Source: Tretioscincus oriximinensis
Taxonomy: Eukaryota; Chordata; Lepidosauria; Squamata; Gymnophthalmidae
Direction of reading: 5' to 3'
Length of the DNA stretch: 64,000 nt
Assembly (NCBI GenBank): GCA_022410635.1
Contig: JAJVDF010000126.1
Coordinates: 1,615,846-1,679,845, forward strand
Both the position numbers and the translations under genes were made by a program. Shown here piece after piece: positions 35,182 to 46,643 of the stretch (its first letter is position 1; the number at the start of each line of letters is the position of its first letter). The notes under the pieces were generated by a model, which made no database searches, was not told the DNA's origin, and saw nothing but the letters and a program-made list of their open reading frames with translations.

Positions 35182-37460
35182 ACCTTCCACATATCTTCTT
35201 CTACAGTCTTGTATGGAACAGAAGAGTATAGGGCACTCTGACTGCATTGGCTGACTGCAATTGCCAAAGTGGCTGTCTTGTACTGGTAGATATTTTCTAA
35301 AACGTTTGCTAGCAGCCCTGTAGTCAGTAGCTGGTACAGGAAGGCATATGAAGAAGACGTTCCTTGTTTCTGAAGTGATCCAACAGAGATAACTGCAGAA
35401 ATAAACTTAATGTTTATTGTTTATTTTATTTTTTCTATGTGAGAGAAAGGAGCAGAATGATTATGAACTTGCTCCTTTAAAGAAGATCCATAAGTTATTT
35501 GTAATAAATAATCTTCAGTGGCTATAAACCTACAGAATAATGTTTTCCATACAAAAAGTGACAGTACTTCTGAGTATGACCATAAAGTTCTTATCTGAAG
35601 TTCTGCATAGCAGCTTCCAATCAATGTACACAGCAGAGCCCAAGGCTGATTCCTAAGACAGATTGTGAGATCATCATGGCAANTACCTTCTTGCCCTCCC
35701 TTGATGGTTTGCAGGCATTTTAAGCCATTTTAGGAATCAGAAGAATTTCACAAACCTCCAAACTGTCTTGCTCACCTACAATCTCTTAATGAATTCTGTT
35801 AAATACAAAGAAAGTCATTGCTTTTGTGAATGTTAATGATAAAAGACTTGGTGTTGACTTTTGATTCCTTGTAATTCCCTTGTATTCCTCATCACCTCAG
35901 TGCTTTTATCATTTGCTGGGATACCTGGTATTCATGTGTTCTAGTGGCAAATATCTTGTTGTGAGTTGTCATTAAAGTATTCTCTCACAGCAGAAAAGCC
36001 CTGCCTCCTTGTTTATTCAGTTGCCCTTCCAACCTGTCTTAAAGAAAGAGACACTTCCCAGAAAGAGATGGTGTTTCTGAGATTAGAATCACACGTGGTT
36101 TTTCTTTTTCTCACAATACAATTTGATTGGGGTATTTGCCTCACGTAATTGTGGGGATGACTGCAGTGGTAGCACTAGAAAAGGGTCTCATTACACTTTT
36201 TCTTGCTAGTCTTTTTATGCAGTTTTCACAATGTGATGTGCCAGCATAGAGCTATAAGGACATCACCTTCAAGAGCTTCTAAAAACTTCCGGGATCTGCA
36301 GCCCTGCCTTTCAGTGAGAGCAAAGGTTAGGAAGGCAATCCGTTCCTTTCCTCAGTCAAATTTACAATAGAAAGAGCAATAAAATGTAAAAATCTCACTT
36401 GCAGGCTCACAAAACTTGAGCAAGTTTAAAGGTAATTTTCCTTGAATTTCCCCACTTAGTAGCAAAGGGAACCAGCAACTAATGAGAGAAGGAATACAGA
36501 CCAACCAATTGCAAGCTAGAATTTATGGCAGGGTTTCCTGGGAAATTCATAGGGAGAAAAAGCAATTGCTTTATGTTTGTGGATAGCCAGCAATGGTGAC
36601 AATATTGTTATACAAAGAAATAGTGCTATAAAAGGCAGCACCCTGGAAGTACCCTATGACTTTAAGGCAAGGTACGGCAAATATTGGCAAATATGTCCAT
36701 TGGTTCAGACTCAAATTCACCCAGGGGGCACTTCTTTAAACACATCTGATCATATCCTAAGTATTGAGATAGAGCCAGTCATAAGAAGGCTGTGTACTTT
36801 GGTCAAACCAAGTTTCCTTTTGCTTTCTCTCTTAAAAAATTACTTGGCTATTTATAAGTTTGTTAACTAGTTTTAATTAATTAATTTTAAATTTGCTATA
36901 ATTATATGGTAAAATACAAAGCCAATGAAGCAAATAATGTAGAAATTGGGCCATATGAGAGAAAAAACATGGGAGTTCTTATTTACAGAACATTTACAGA
37001 TATCCACATTACCTTGCAATTTATTTTTAACATGTGTAGAATGAAAGAGCTGCCTTGCTCATTATATTCAGACAAATCTTTGCATTCCCAAGCAGGAATA
37101 TATTCTNAGTCAAATATATCTACCAGATTTTAAAAATGTAGACTACTATGTAATGCTGTAGAAGCTAGAAATCTTGATTTGATGAGCATGAGCTTTCATG
37201 TTATATTGATTCTTCTAATACACAGTAGTAAAACTCCCAAGCTGTAATATGTCAATTGCTAGAAATCTGATTCCAACCAAAGTACCTAAATCTAAAATGC
37301 TGGCAATAATATTAATTTCCTTTAGTTCTCCTCTGACTTCAGGAAACACTCAAAATGTATACAAGACTTAATCTACAGAAGCTCATGCTACCCATCTTTG
37401 CTACCTGCTTTTGCTATGACATCTGGAAATGACCTTTCCAGAATTACTATTGATTTGTGG
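35182..37460. other. Unassigned sequence
   Basis: No repeat family, RNA gene or convincing exon was seen in this 2.3 kb. The open frame at 36577-36870 has no features I recognise. Confidence 0.3.
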
Positions 37461-37510
37461 TACAATTCAAAGGAGTAGCCATGTTAGTCTGGGTCATAGT
37501 TATAGGGAGA
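37380..37510. repeat. Fragments of the family-W sauropsid repeat
   Basis: agaagctcatgctacc at 37379 and aggagtagccatgttagtct at 37470 match, respectively, the aaagctttcg/aagctcatg core and the tagccatgttagtctg end of the widespread repeat that also appears at 8880, 61585 and 62965. The order is broken, so it is a degraded copy. Confidence 0.45.
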
Positions 37511-38550
37511 CCTCTTTGAACTTTACCACAAATTAATCGTAATTTTGGGAAGGTCATTTCTACACTTCCAAATAATCTTCTCTGATTCAGATAACTAACT
37601 CAAATAAGACACTTTACATAAAGTGAATTTTGAGTTACTTAGGAATTAGTTTTCAGGCAAACATCTTGAAGTTTTGAATTCATTCAGTTTCAGAAGCAAC
37701 TTGAGTTGGATCAGATACTTTATGTCAGATTACTTAATCTAAAAGGATTCTTAATTTTATCTTCCAAACAGCAATATTGACCATATTAAGAGATGAGTTT
37801 TGTTTGAGAGAAAAGGTCTTTAAGGAGGGCAGAGCCCAGACTTGAGATACTGACTTTGATTATTGTGGAGCAGAGGATGTTTAGAAAATCTTCATTTCAG
37901 TCTATTTCATCAGAAGAGCCCAATTCTGTGGCCATTTGTGGGGAGAATTTGGCAGGATTGGGATATAGAAGCCAAACTTTGGAATGTGTTTTTCCAACAG
38001 CAGCATGTGGGCCCTAGTTAACTTCCTGATTGATCTCCTGCCTGAAAAAAAGAAGTCAACCACAATAAATACAGAAAGTAGTAGGAAATGGCTTGGAAAA
38101 AGATCATCACTTTAAAAATAGTATTGCAAATCCAAAGTATTATTCCAAAATGCATGCAGCCTCAAATAATTCTTGAGAAGCACATTTTTCTGTAAATTGC
38201 CACCAGTTCTTACAGTAAAGCCAATCTATCATGAAATAGACTGGTGACTTAAAAAAACTGAAGCACTGATGTTTTGTAAAACTGATGTTTGATTCTGTTA
38301 TTGTTTACTACATTTTTAGTGCTGCCTAATAACCAAAACTTTTCTGGCTATTGACAAATGTAACAGAACAATGTACTGCTCCAACTGGTAAAATTGGCAT
38401 CACAGGTCATCCTTAGTCTTCTGGAGGGGCAATAGGAACACATGTTTACAACCTTTGGGCATCCAGCATCAAAGGCCATTTCAGGTGACTGAGATACCTG
38501 TATCTTCAAATTTTGGAAATTCATATTGGAAAATGGCAAGAGGAACACTT
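37511..38550. other. Unassigned sequence
   Basis: No gene or repeat recognised. Confidence 0.3.
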
Positions 38551-38662
38551 GAGAAAGCAACAAAAAGTTATGTGCGCCACCCTATGGTTGGCTGCCCTCA
38601 GACCTCTAGGTCTAGGGCGGGATACAAGTACAAATAAATAAATTAATAAACAAATAAACACT
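38551..38662 (+). mobile_element. Sauria-type SINE, 3' part only
   Basis: gagaaagcaacaaaaagtta, tgtgcgccaccctatggttg, gctgccctcagacctctagg and tctagggcgggatacaagta followed by (AAAT)-rich tail are the 3' half of the SINE subfamily found whole at 14195 and 52843. 5' truncated. Confidence 0.88.
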
Positions 38663-39180
38663 GAAGAGTCCTTGCGTGAAATCTTCCCTATGAGGAAAGA
38701 TCAGACATGGACACCATTGAACCTTGAAGATAAAGCCAATATTTTAAGAACTTGCTTGGGGCAACCTAGATTCACTCATACCAGCTGGATTAGATTTGAA
38801 ACCCTGGTTTCAGGAGTTTATCCCTAGAATATGCGATAGAGTACATACCGATGAATTCCCTCTAATGTATAAAAGGTCTTGATGGAGCCAAGGACTCTTT
38901 TCTTCATTAACGATGAAACATGTTGCAGAAAGGGAACTGGGCAGACCTAGAAATATATCAATACTTTCAAGTATATTTTTAAAAATCTAATATAGAAAGT
39001 CTCTAAAATGTTTGGGTGGATAAGAAGACATATAAAGATGACATCAGATGGATTTATCTGGGAAGGCTGGGTATTATTATAAAGACCCTTTCCTTTGTGG
39101 CCTAATTTGCTTCACTTCTGGAAAGAACAAACTATCACTTCTTTAAGAGATCGAAGGCCATGTAATTACTATGACTATAA
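38663..39180. other. Unassigned sequence
   Basis: Nothing recognised in this half kilobase between a SINE tail and a TIR element. Confidence 0.3.
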
Positions 39181-39764
39181 CCCTTTCTGACCTAGGTCTT
39201 TTCCTGAATTATATCTCAGAATAGGGACCTGCCATTCTCATGCATTTAAGAGCCTGTGCACATGAGAGATTAATGCCTGGATGGTAGCACCATCCAGGTG
39301 ACTCAGGCACCTGAATCAGCAATCAACTTGCTACAATCCTCCTTTTTTCTGTGACTTTTGAGAGCGGATATAGTCCAGATTTGGAGGCTCGGTGCCACAA
39401 ATTTCCTCCCCAGTGTTGCCATTTGCTGCTGGGGTGAGATCTTGGCCAAAGTCATGTGAGATCACACACCTGGCAGCAAATCAGGGAGGCGTTGTGCAGG
39501 ATCTGCATCAGAATGACAACAGTGTCCTGCACACTGCCATGGTGGTAGCGCACTTCTTGCGAGTAGGGCGTTGAGGTTGCCTCGCAATAACCCAGATAGG
39601 TATATCCTGTGGGAGTGATGACTTGCACCCAGGATATCTTACAGGTTATGAGCCTTCATGTGCCTAAGGAAGCCCAAGGGAGTGCCTATTTGTCTCCATT
39701 CGACTAGTGGTTAGTACATCCTTGTTCTGAGGTATAATCCAGAATAAAGTCAGTGCAGATAGGG
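39181..39764. mobile_element. TIR element, family Y, copy 2 (about 580 bp)
   Basis: The left end ccctttctgacctaggtctt, with cctgaattatatctcagaat, is inverted at the right end as ttctgaggtataatccagaa, ending cagtgcagataggg. The inverted repeats extend about 50 bases with roughly 75% identity by eye. The interior is GC-richer than its surroundings (ctggcagcaaatcagggagg, tggtggtagcgcacttcttg) and has no coding capacity. It shares end sequences with the elements at 9895 and 59005. Confidence 0.65.
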
Positions 39765-40213
39765 CCTATGTCATTCTTCCAATTTAATTGTCTTTCAATT
39801 TAATTTTTGTATCATTATTTAGGTTCTCCTTAAGCGTATAAAAGGCTCCCAGTGCAATTTTCAAATGGCTAATAATACAGATAAATTGCTGTCCTCTTGG
39901 TTTTAAAATAACACACATGGGACAGGAAGAAAAGAGAATGAAAGTTTCCATGAAGCAGATGGTGCTACCCACCCATCCTTTCTCCTGCTGCCTTGTTTTA
40001 TTTTAGCTGAATTAAGAAACTTCTTTTCTGACAGCTGAGGCTGGTTGACTGCAGGGGGCTGGGGATGTCTCCATTGCCCATTGCAACGCTTTGAAGCTTC
40101 TTAAAATGAACATGTTTTTTAATAGTGCGTTATAACAATGGGGAGGGAAAGCATTGCTTTATGCTTATAAAAATGTTTACTACATTAGAGTACAGGAGTA
40201 TAGAGTTCAGAAG
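39765..40213. other. Unassigned sequence
   Basis: No gene or repeat recognised. Confidence 0.3.
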
Positions 40214-40296
40214 TATACTGCTCAAAATGATTAAGGGAACACTTTAACATACACTTTTATGTTAAAGTGTTCCCTTAATTGTTTTGAGCAGTATAT
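40214..40296. mobile_element. Tc1/mariner-like palindromic MITE, copy 2
   Basis: tatactgctcaaaatgatta plus a gggaacactttaacata arm, then the mirrored arm tatgttaaagtgttccctta and attgttttgagcagtatata. Nearly all of the 83 bp is TIR. Same family as 23161-23236. Confidence 0.88.
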
Positions 40297-40386
40297 AATG
40301 CCAGGCTCTGTACTGGTGAAAGCTCATTTGTCTCCTTCTTTGCAAAAGCTAGTTTGCCTTCTCATCTTCATTTGTTCTGTATGGTA

Positions 40387-40811
40387 TAGTGCTGCCATAC
40401 ATCCTGGAAAGCGGGGACTTTCCCCAGATTTGGGGACTAGAATATAGTCCCATCCAGGTTTTAAGTGAAAATCCCGGATTTTTACATTCCTTGATGCCAC
40501 ATCAGGGAATGTAAAAATCCGGGATTTTAAGGCAAAGCTAATGGGGCTGGCAGCAAGAGCAACGCTTCCTGAGTCCTGGAAAGATCCTTGGAGCGTACTG
40601 TAGCTGCTCCTCTGCAGGAGGCAGGGTTTCACACCTACTATAAGGCAGAGCGCGCTTCCTTGCCTCCTTTGCTTCAGTGTTTGACAGGGGATCAGATATT
40701 TTGTGCAGCTTTGTTCTGCCTGTCTCACCAAGGATAGTCTGTGTGTGCATGTGTGTGTGCCCCCCCCTCCCCCCGGTCCCAGTTTTGGGCTGTCAGAATA
40801 TGGCAACCCTA
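40387..40811. mobile_element. hAT-like MITE with 8-bp target duplication and internal hairpin
   Basis: Left end TAGTGCTGCCATACATCC, right end the reverse complement of TAGGGTTGCCATATTC. Flanks GTATGGTA (40379-40386) and GTATGGTG (40812-40819) are an 8-bp duplication with one mismatch, as hAT transposases make. At about 40468-40533 a long perfect-looking hairpin pairs cccggatttttacattcc with ggaatgtaaaaatccggg around a 14-base loop. The long minus-strand open frame here (40324-40806) spans the element and neighbouring DNA and is not a real gene. Confidence 0.82.
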
Positions 40812-41070
40812 GTATGGTGCCTTCTGTAATTTTTATTATTTTTTAGACAGGCACTGGAGGTTGCCTGAATCCATATTTGCAAGGTCCTTCTTCCAGTTGG
40901 CTATGAATGCAATATATCTGTTCAGTTTCTAGTATTAGTTTTACATAGGTTTAACCTATTTCTGTTTTTTTAAAAATTCAAAGGTTCTCATGTATGCATT
41001 TTTATCTAAGAATTTGTTAATTTTTGCTGAACATGCTGAACAAATAGTGTATATACAGTATTGTGTTAAA

Positions 41071-41149
41071 TATATTGCCAAAAGTATTTGCACATTCACC
41101 CCCACATGCAAGTGAATACAGGGATGAGTAAATACGTTGGCAATATAGT
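41071..41149. mobile_element. Second Tc1-like MITE, internally deleted
   Basis: atattgccaaaagtatttgc at the left and agtaaatacgttggcaatat at the right are inverted copies of each other and match the well-known vertebrate Tc1 terminal sequence (cactatattgccaaaagtat). About 80 bp in total, without a transposase. Confidence 0.8.
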
Positions 41150-41250
41150 GTACCTGTGCACTATTTGTTTGTAAAATACAGATGTGTTAGAGAATTGTAC
41201 AACAAAATACAGAAAAAATACAAATTCCTAAGAATATTGGCATGTAACTT

Positions 41251-41561
41251 GGCACGGATAGCTCAGTCGCTTAGGAATTCGTCTCTCGCCTGGGAGATGG
41301 GGTTTTGAAGCCCTGTGTGGGATGTGAAGAGGGGTGAGCACCTTCCACTAGCCTGTAGCTCTAGCCAACCCAGCTATTCGAAAGCATGAATTGCAAGAAA
41401 TTGCAACTGACTGCAAGTAGATACATGGGAACCACCATAGTCTGTTGGGGAAGATAGAATGTGAGCCTTCGGGCAAAATATATCCTTGTAAGCCGCTTTG
41501 AGTCTCTTTGAAAAGGTAAGAAAAGCGGGGTATAAGAACCAAGTTCTTCTTCTTCTTCTTC
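41251..41561 (+). mobile_element. tRNA-derived SINE, second subfamily, full length
   Basis: Head ggcacggatagctcagtcgc has an A box (tagctcagtcg, 41259-41269), and the B-box position holds ggttttgaagccc at 41301. The body follows (agcaccttccactagcctgt; cagctattcgaaagcatga) and then ctttgagtctctttgaaaag, aaaagcggggtataagaacc and a (CTT)n tail. This head differs from the SINEs at 14195 and 52843, so two tRNA-derived lineages coexist. The copy at 58484-58808 is the same subfamily on the minus strand. Confidence 0.9.
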
Positions 41562-42120
41562 ATATTGCTTAGGCATATTGAAATCTACTGTTCAAGTAAC
41601 CTGAATACTTTTCTTCTACGTTCTTCTTCAAGGCTGTGTATACAAGGGGCAAAAAAGATCTGAAAAGTACCATAAAACTGATAATGTGAAGCCCTCATGT
41701 TCCTACCCTAGCTCTAATTAATCTTTTCCAGTTTTGGATTTTCATGACAGGGACAGGGCACATTGGCATGAAAATAATCCTTGCCCCCCTCCCTTTTTAG
41801 CACTGTGTGAATGCAACCTTCCTTGTTTAGTCCTCAAATGCCTCAAATGCCTGGTTATTTTGAGATAGATTACATGAGNAGACAAAGATGAATTGTAGCC
41901 TGGTAAATACATTTGGGGGTGGGGGACTAGAAATGGCCCTGCCTAATCTAAAGAAAGTGGTAATAAGATTTCACACACCCCTCCCAAAAACACCNCCATT
42001 GGGTTCTACAGAACTCAAAAGTTGGAAGGTGTGGTATTTTTCAATCTCTACTTCAGGTGGGAAGTTTTATAGTAATCCATTTCAGTCTGGCTTCAGACAT
42101 ATTTATNGGTTGAAGACAGA
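41562..42120. other. Unassigned sequence
   Basis: No gene or repeat family recognised. Confidence 0.3.
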
Positions 42121-42800
42121 TTTTTAAAATTTTATTGATTTTATTGATTTTCAACCAAACATTGTAAATATTAATTAAAAATATCTTGTACAGCATTAAT
42201 AATAGTACATATAACATCTAAATATATTATAAGATGTATCTACATATTGGTACAGTCTTATATGTAGTATCTACATATTGGTACAATCTTACTTACACAA
42301 CTCTCCCCAACCCCAACCCCCCACCAGAGAGAAGAATATATATCTTTCCAATATTTTATTATGACCTGAGAGATAATTTGATTGCTGCTGGAATTTCAGA
42401 ACCTCCCCAACAGTTGGACTGACAATACACTAATAATTTTGCCCAATTTTTCATCCATTTGTTTTTAGTTCTTGTATTGATGTCAGTACATTCTATTACA
42501 AAATCACCCAAGAGCTGGTCTGCCAGATAGTGCTGCCACCAACTCATTTAAAATTTCGATGAATCTTTCCACCCATATGCAATTACTGCTTGTGCTGCCA
42601 GCAGCATTTGTTCAACAAGGTATTTATCCTCCGTAAATACTCCGTTAGATTTGCTCACTTTGGCAGATCACCTATCCCAGGAACCAGACAAAGTGTATTT
42701 CTCTGCTGTCCTCATAGAAGAAGAATGCAGGATCTGTCAACAGACTTGGCTATGGCTGAGAAACGTATGAAGATGGTAATGTTTGGGATGTGGTACTAAC
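42121..42800 (-). mobile_element. L1 LINE, 5'-truncated 3' end, minus strand
   Basis: On the minus strand the last part of L1 ORF2 is readable: MLLAAQAVIAYGWKDSSKF then MSWWQHYLADQLLGDF, aligning with AAQAVLVLGWKGK of the larger L1 near 49060. The 3' UTR follows with the G-rich polypurine tract (reverse complement of ctccccaaccccaacccccc at 42302-42323) characteristic of L1, ending in an A/T-rich tail. A tandem duplication of tatctacatattggtacag occurs at about 42236-42290. Confidence 0.82.
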
Positions 42801-43819
42801 ATGCACTCAGGCCCTGGCATTCTCTGACAAGAAAGAGAATTTGATAACTTTTTGTCTTTTCAAACTAAGTGCAGGAAAAATAGTTCTTATTTAAGTAGAG
42901 CTTTGACAGTAATATTTTTTAACTATCCCCCTTGTTTCTAATCTATGCAGTTAAGATATATATATGATATTGGCCTGATATTTGTAAAGATTTTTCTAGG
43001 GGTCATGCAAGTCATCCTGTTTGATGATATTCTTTGAATTGTATGCTACAATGTCACTTGGCTTGGTCACAAAGTTATGCCACCTGTATGAAGGAAATCA
43101 GAATTACTTTTATACTTTTTGTGTTTTATATTTTCTGGCTACCATTTTTGGCACAAAAGAATGGACTCCTTTTAAAAAAAGACTAAGTGTTTGTTGCTGG
43201 AGTTCTCAAGAACATATGAATTTAGGTTGCAAAGAATCATTTGTTCAATTTAAAAGAAATTATAATCTACTCATATATATACATATTAATTTTTTAAAAT
43301 AATTAGACTGTCTTAAAAATGTGGCTATAATGTATATAAAGCTACTTGTAATGCCTTTCTTCATTTGTATCCTATCTGTTAATCCACATTTGATTCTTTA
43401 AAAGAAAATTCCACTTTGCCTTATTGCTGATGGCAGAAAATCTTTATCAGTCTTTAAATTTCATCCAGTGAGGACAAACGTTCTTTTTCTTTCAAGGTAA
43501 AAAGTCAGTGAGAGGTGATGGGAAATCCGTGACATGTTATTCTGCCTACCTTTCATCTTTCCCTCAGTTAATCCAACAGGATTGCACGCAAAAGTGATTA
43601 ATAATACAATCTGATACATATCCACACAGAAACAAGACTGACTGGATTTGTTGGAACCTATCGGCATCAGTCATGGTACATACAGTACAGCTACCAGTAC
43701 TTAAATTTGAAACAAATTATTAGTTATCACTTTTATTTCCTGCATGTTTATAATATTATAAAAAGGTTGCTAGATCTAAGTACTGGCTATTTAAATAGAA
43801 TATTGGATTAGCAAGTCCA
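42801..43819. other. Unassigned AT-rich sequence
   Basis: No gene or known repeat recognised. The open frame at 43021-43302 has no identifiable domain. Confidence 0.3.
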
Positions 43820-44004
43820 CTACTAGTGTAGTGGTTAAAGTGTTGGATTCTTAACCACAAACAGCCAGCTAGGTGACCCTAGGCTAGTCACAGTTACTCA
43901 GCGTTCTCTTAGCCCTATCTACTTTATAAGTTTTGTTGTGAAGAGAACAACAGAAGGCTATGTAGACCACTTTGATTCCCTTTGGATTGAGATAAGCAGT
44001 TTCT
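43820..44004 (+). mobile_element. Sauria-type SINE with deleted B box
   Basis: ctactagtgtagtggttaaa and gtgttggattcttaaccac form the head, cagctaggtgaccctaggct the body, and ctttgattccctttggattg the 3' part before a very long CTT-type tail (next entry). The expected ggttcgattcc block is missing between the head and cagctagg, so the Pol III promoter is broken. Confidence 0.82.
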
Positions 44005-44217
44005 TTCTTCTTCTTCTTCTTCTTCTTCTTCTTTTTCTTCTTTTTCTTCTTTTTCTTCTTTTTCTTCTTTTTCTTTTTCTTTTTCTTTTTCTTTTTCTCT
44101 TTCTTTTTCTTTTTTTCTTTCTTCTTTCTTTTTCTCTTTCTTCTTTCTTCTTTCTTCTTTCTTCTTTCTTCTTTCTTCTTTCTTCTTTCTTCTTTCTTCT
44201 TTCTTCTTTCTTCTTCT
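44005..44217 (+). repeat. Expanded CTT/CTTT polypyrimidine microsatellite
   Basis: About 210 bases of strand-asymmetric (CTT)n, (CTTTTT)n, (CTTT)n and (CTTTCTT)n, evidently grown from the tail of the adjacent SINE. The Lys/Arg/Glu-rich open frame on the minus strand and Leu/Phe-rich one on the plus strand are artefacts. Mirror-symmetric purine-pyrimidine tracts of this kind can form triplex DNA. Confidence 0.97.
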
Positions 44218-44725
44218 TCACTAAGGTGAATATGTAAGATAGGGCAGTTAGGATCACACTTTTGCTCTTTGCCTTTCTTCCTAAAACCAAAACAAAACAT
44301 GGATGCAGTTGTCACATGTATGCTGCCCACAATGCCATGATACTTTGCATGTGATTTTGTGTGAAAACAGAAGTTGCAAGGCATTGATTATCTGCACAGG
44401 AATCGCGTTATTGCCAATGAAAAACAAATGCTATAATATTTGTAGCCTCCCAACAAATTCAGATCACATTTTTCATTGAGTTCACCCATATTGGAAGAAG
44501 GGGAATTGACAGCCAATCACAACAGGAATATGGACAAGCAAGCAACAAATTATGATGCGGGTGTAACAAGGACAGGTGACCTGTAGCTGACAGAAATGAA
44601 AATATTAAGTCATTTTTGTGTCATAAACACAACTATCATGACAAAAGGGAATAGCCTGGATGCATTCCATATATGGGATTATCCGGATTATACAAATTAT
44701 TTTTNCTTCATCTCTACAGAATCTT
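44218..44725. other. Unassigned sequence
   Basis: Nothing recognised between the SINE microsatellite and the CR1 fragment. Confidence 0.3.
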
Positions 44726-44729
44726 AACC

Positions 44730-45215
44730 TATTCTCGACTCACTGCAAATGGTATTTCAGGAATATTGCCTGTTGCTCCGTGCCAGAGGCAGTATAAAAA
44801 ATCCATCCCAGTAGTTATGGTTACCCTTGATGTCCATAAACTTGTCTAATCCTGTATTAAAGCTATCCAGACTGCTAGCTATCACCACCTCTTCTCAAAG
44901 TAAATTCCAAAGGCCGATGACCCTCTGGGTAAAAACTATTTTTCCTTTGTCTGTCCTTACTCTTCTGCTCATCAGTTTCAAGGATTGTCCCCTGGTCCTT
45001 GTGTTGTGTGATAGAGAAAACAGGTTTTTCTTTATTCACCTTATNCGTCCCATGTGTGATTTTATACACTTCAATTAGGTCTCCTCTCAAATGCTCTCTT
45101 TCGAGGATGAAGAGTGCCAGATGTTGCAACCGGATTTCATAAGGGAGGTGATCCAGCCCCTTGATCATTCTTGTTGCCCTTTTCTGCACCTTCTCTAATT
45201 CCACAATATTCACAA
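44730..45215 (-). mobile_element. CR1 LINE 3' end
   Basis: Minus-strand translation gives MNIVELEKVQKRATRMIKGL, DHLPYEIRLQHLALFILE, REHLRGDLIEVYKITHG and, with slips, the C-terminal RRGGDS segment. This is the CR1 RT thumb region. The 3' UTR (ctgcaaatggtatttcagga, ttgcctgttgctccgtgcc) follows to about 44735; the last tail bases are missing. It ends where the L1 begins. Confidence 0.9.
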
Positions 45216-45239
45216 TTCAGTACAGGATGAAACATTAAG

Positions 45240-45960
45240 ATCAGCAAAGTAAAGATGTTGCAGATATATTATGCAAACTGGAAGGAATTTTAGCCTCTTC
45301 CAAGTCATTCAAGAAATGGATAGAGGGCTTGGAGACAAAAATTGAAAATAATGACAAAAGGTCAAAAGAAAGTGCAGTTGATAGCTGAGACAGCTAAAAA
45401 AAGCAGAGGAGAATAAAAGAGATATTAACAAAATTAAAAGTACCCTAACTGATGATATAAATCACATGAAGAGGCGTAATTTATGAATTAAAAATATTCC
45501 ATCGGAGGTACCTAACGCACAGTTAATAAATGCCTGTGTCGACTGGTAGCACAAACTTGGAATTGATATACAAGCTCAAGACATAGAGCTCACAAGATTT
45601 GGAAATTCCAAGTTTAGAAACTCTTCTCACTCTAAACCACCCGCTATTGGACGTGAGANTTTAAGGGACAAAATATATAAAGAACTTTGATCCAGACAGG
45701 GCTTACAATTCAAAGGACACAGGGTGTAGGTTTATATGGACCTTAGCAAACAAACCATTCAAGAAAGATCTGTTCTCTGCCCGATCTGCTGTCGAGTGGC
45801 CACTCTCAGAGGTTCCGTTGGCTGTTTCCAACTGAGATTTTGGTGCACTTTCAAGGGAAACTGTTTAAACCAAAAGCCCTGACTAAGGAGAGACTATGCT
45901 GAAACTTTTACAAGATGAAATAGAAAAGACTCAGGACCAGGAAGATGAAGGAGATAAATT
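45240..45960 (+). pseudogene. L1 ORF1 remnant (RNA-binding protein)
   Basis: A coiled-coil-like part (ILASSKSFKKWIEGLETKIE near 45280) is followed by the RRM-like core: IKNIPSEVPNAQLINACVDW near 45490, GIDIQAQDIELTRFGNSKF near 45560 and KPPAIGR near 45630. L1 ORF1p is a trimeric RNA-binding nucleic-acid chaperone. Several stops interrupt it, so it is not functional. The usual length is around 300-350 residues; roughly 230 can be followed. Confidence 0.75.
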
Positions 45961-46643
45961 TGAATAAGACAAACACTTTAAAGTGTTGGCCTAATATGAA
46001 TTTAATTAAATTACTTTAATAGCAGAAAAATAGTAAGAGATTATTACTATGTTAAATTAAAGAGATAATATTAAAAAAACAAAAACAAAGATTTGAGTCT
46101 AAGAAAATGGATAACATAATATAAAGACAGATATAGCCACAGATATGGGTGAAATTATGGACAATACTAAATTATTTATTAAAGTATCCTTTACTTACTT
46201 ATTTATTTATTTTTATATACCATATATCATATATCATAGATATATAATTTTTTTTATTATTTTTTGTTATTTTCCATTTTTCTCTATTTTATTTCTTTGT
46301 ATATGAGATGAAATCAATCAACGTCTTATGGATATTATAATTAATTTGGAATGAAAACCTATGAATTTTTGGAGGAGAACAAAATTTCTCTATGATTGTC
46401 TGACTATTTGTCAAGAAATCGGTATACAATTATACTTCTGTAATATAAAGTTGCTATGAGCATACAACAGGGAAACGCAGTCCGGTATGCTTCACTCCTA
46501 TGTTGCACATTGGATGCATCGGGATCCTTCCCTTTTTCAGAAGGATTGCTGGGGGGGGGGAGCGGGGGCTAGGGAACTCACCAAGGGATGGATTAAAATA
46601 GTTGAGAGGACTAACAATATTTATGTCCGAAATATAAAAGGTT

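Noticed and set aside
40324..40806. 160-codon minus-strand open frame, one of the longest in the window
   Set aside because: It spans a hAT-like MITE and its flank, contains a poly-Gly from a C run, and crosses the hairpin; no protein family is recognisable.
41251..41330. A tRNA gene
   Set aside because: A and B boxes are present but this is the tRNA-like head of a SINE: the acceptor stem is not closed and a SINE body and tail follow.
42236..42290. Tandem copy of tatctacatattggtacag as a possible regulatory element
   Set aside because: It lies in the 3' UTR of an L1 relic and is most simply a small tandem duplication.
43884..44384. A 166-codon Lys/Glu/Arg-rich frame and its Leu/Phe-rich opposite
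   Set aside because: Both come from the CTT/GAA tract of a SINE tail.
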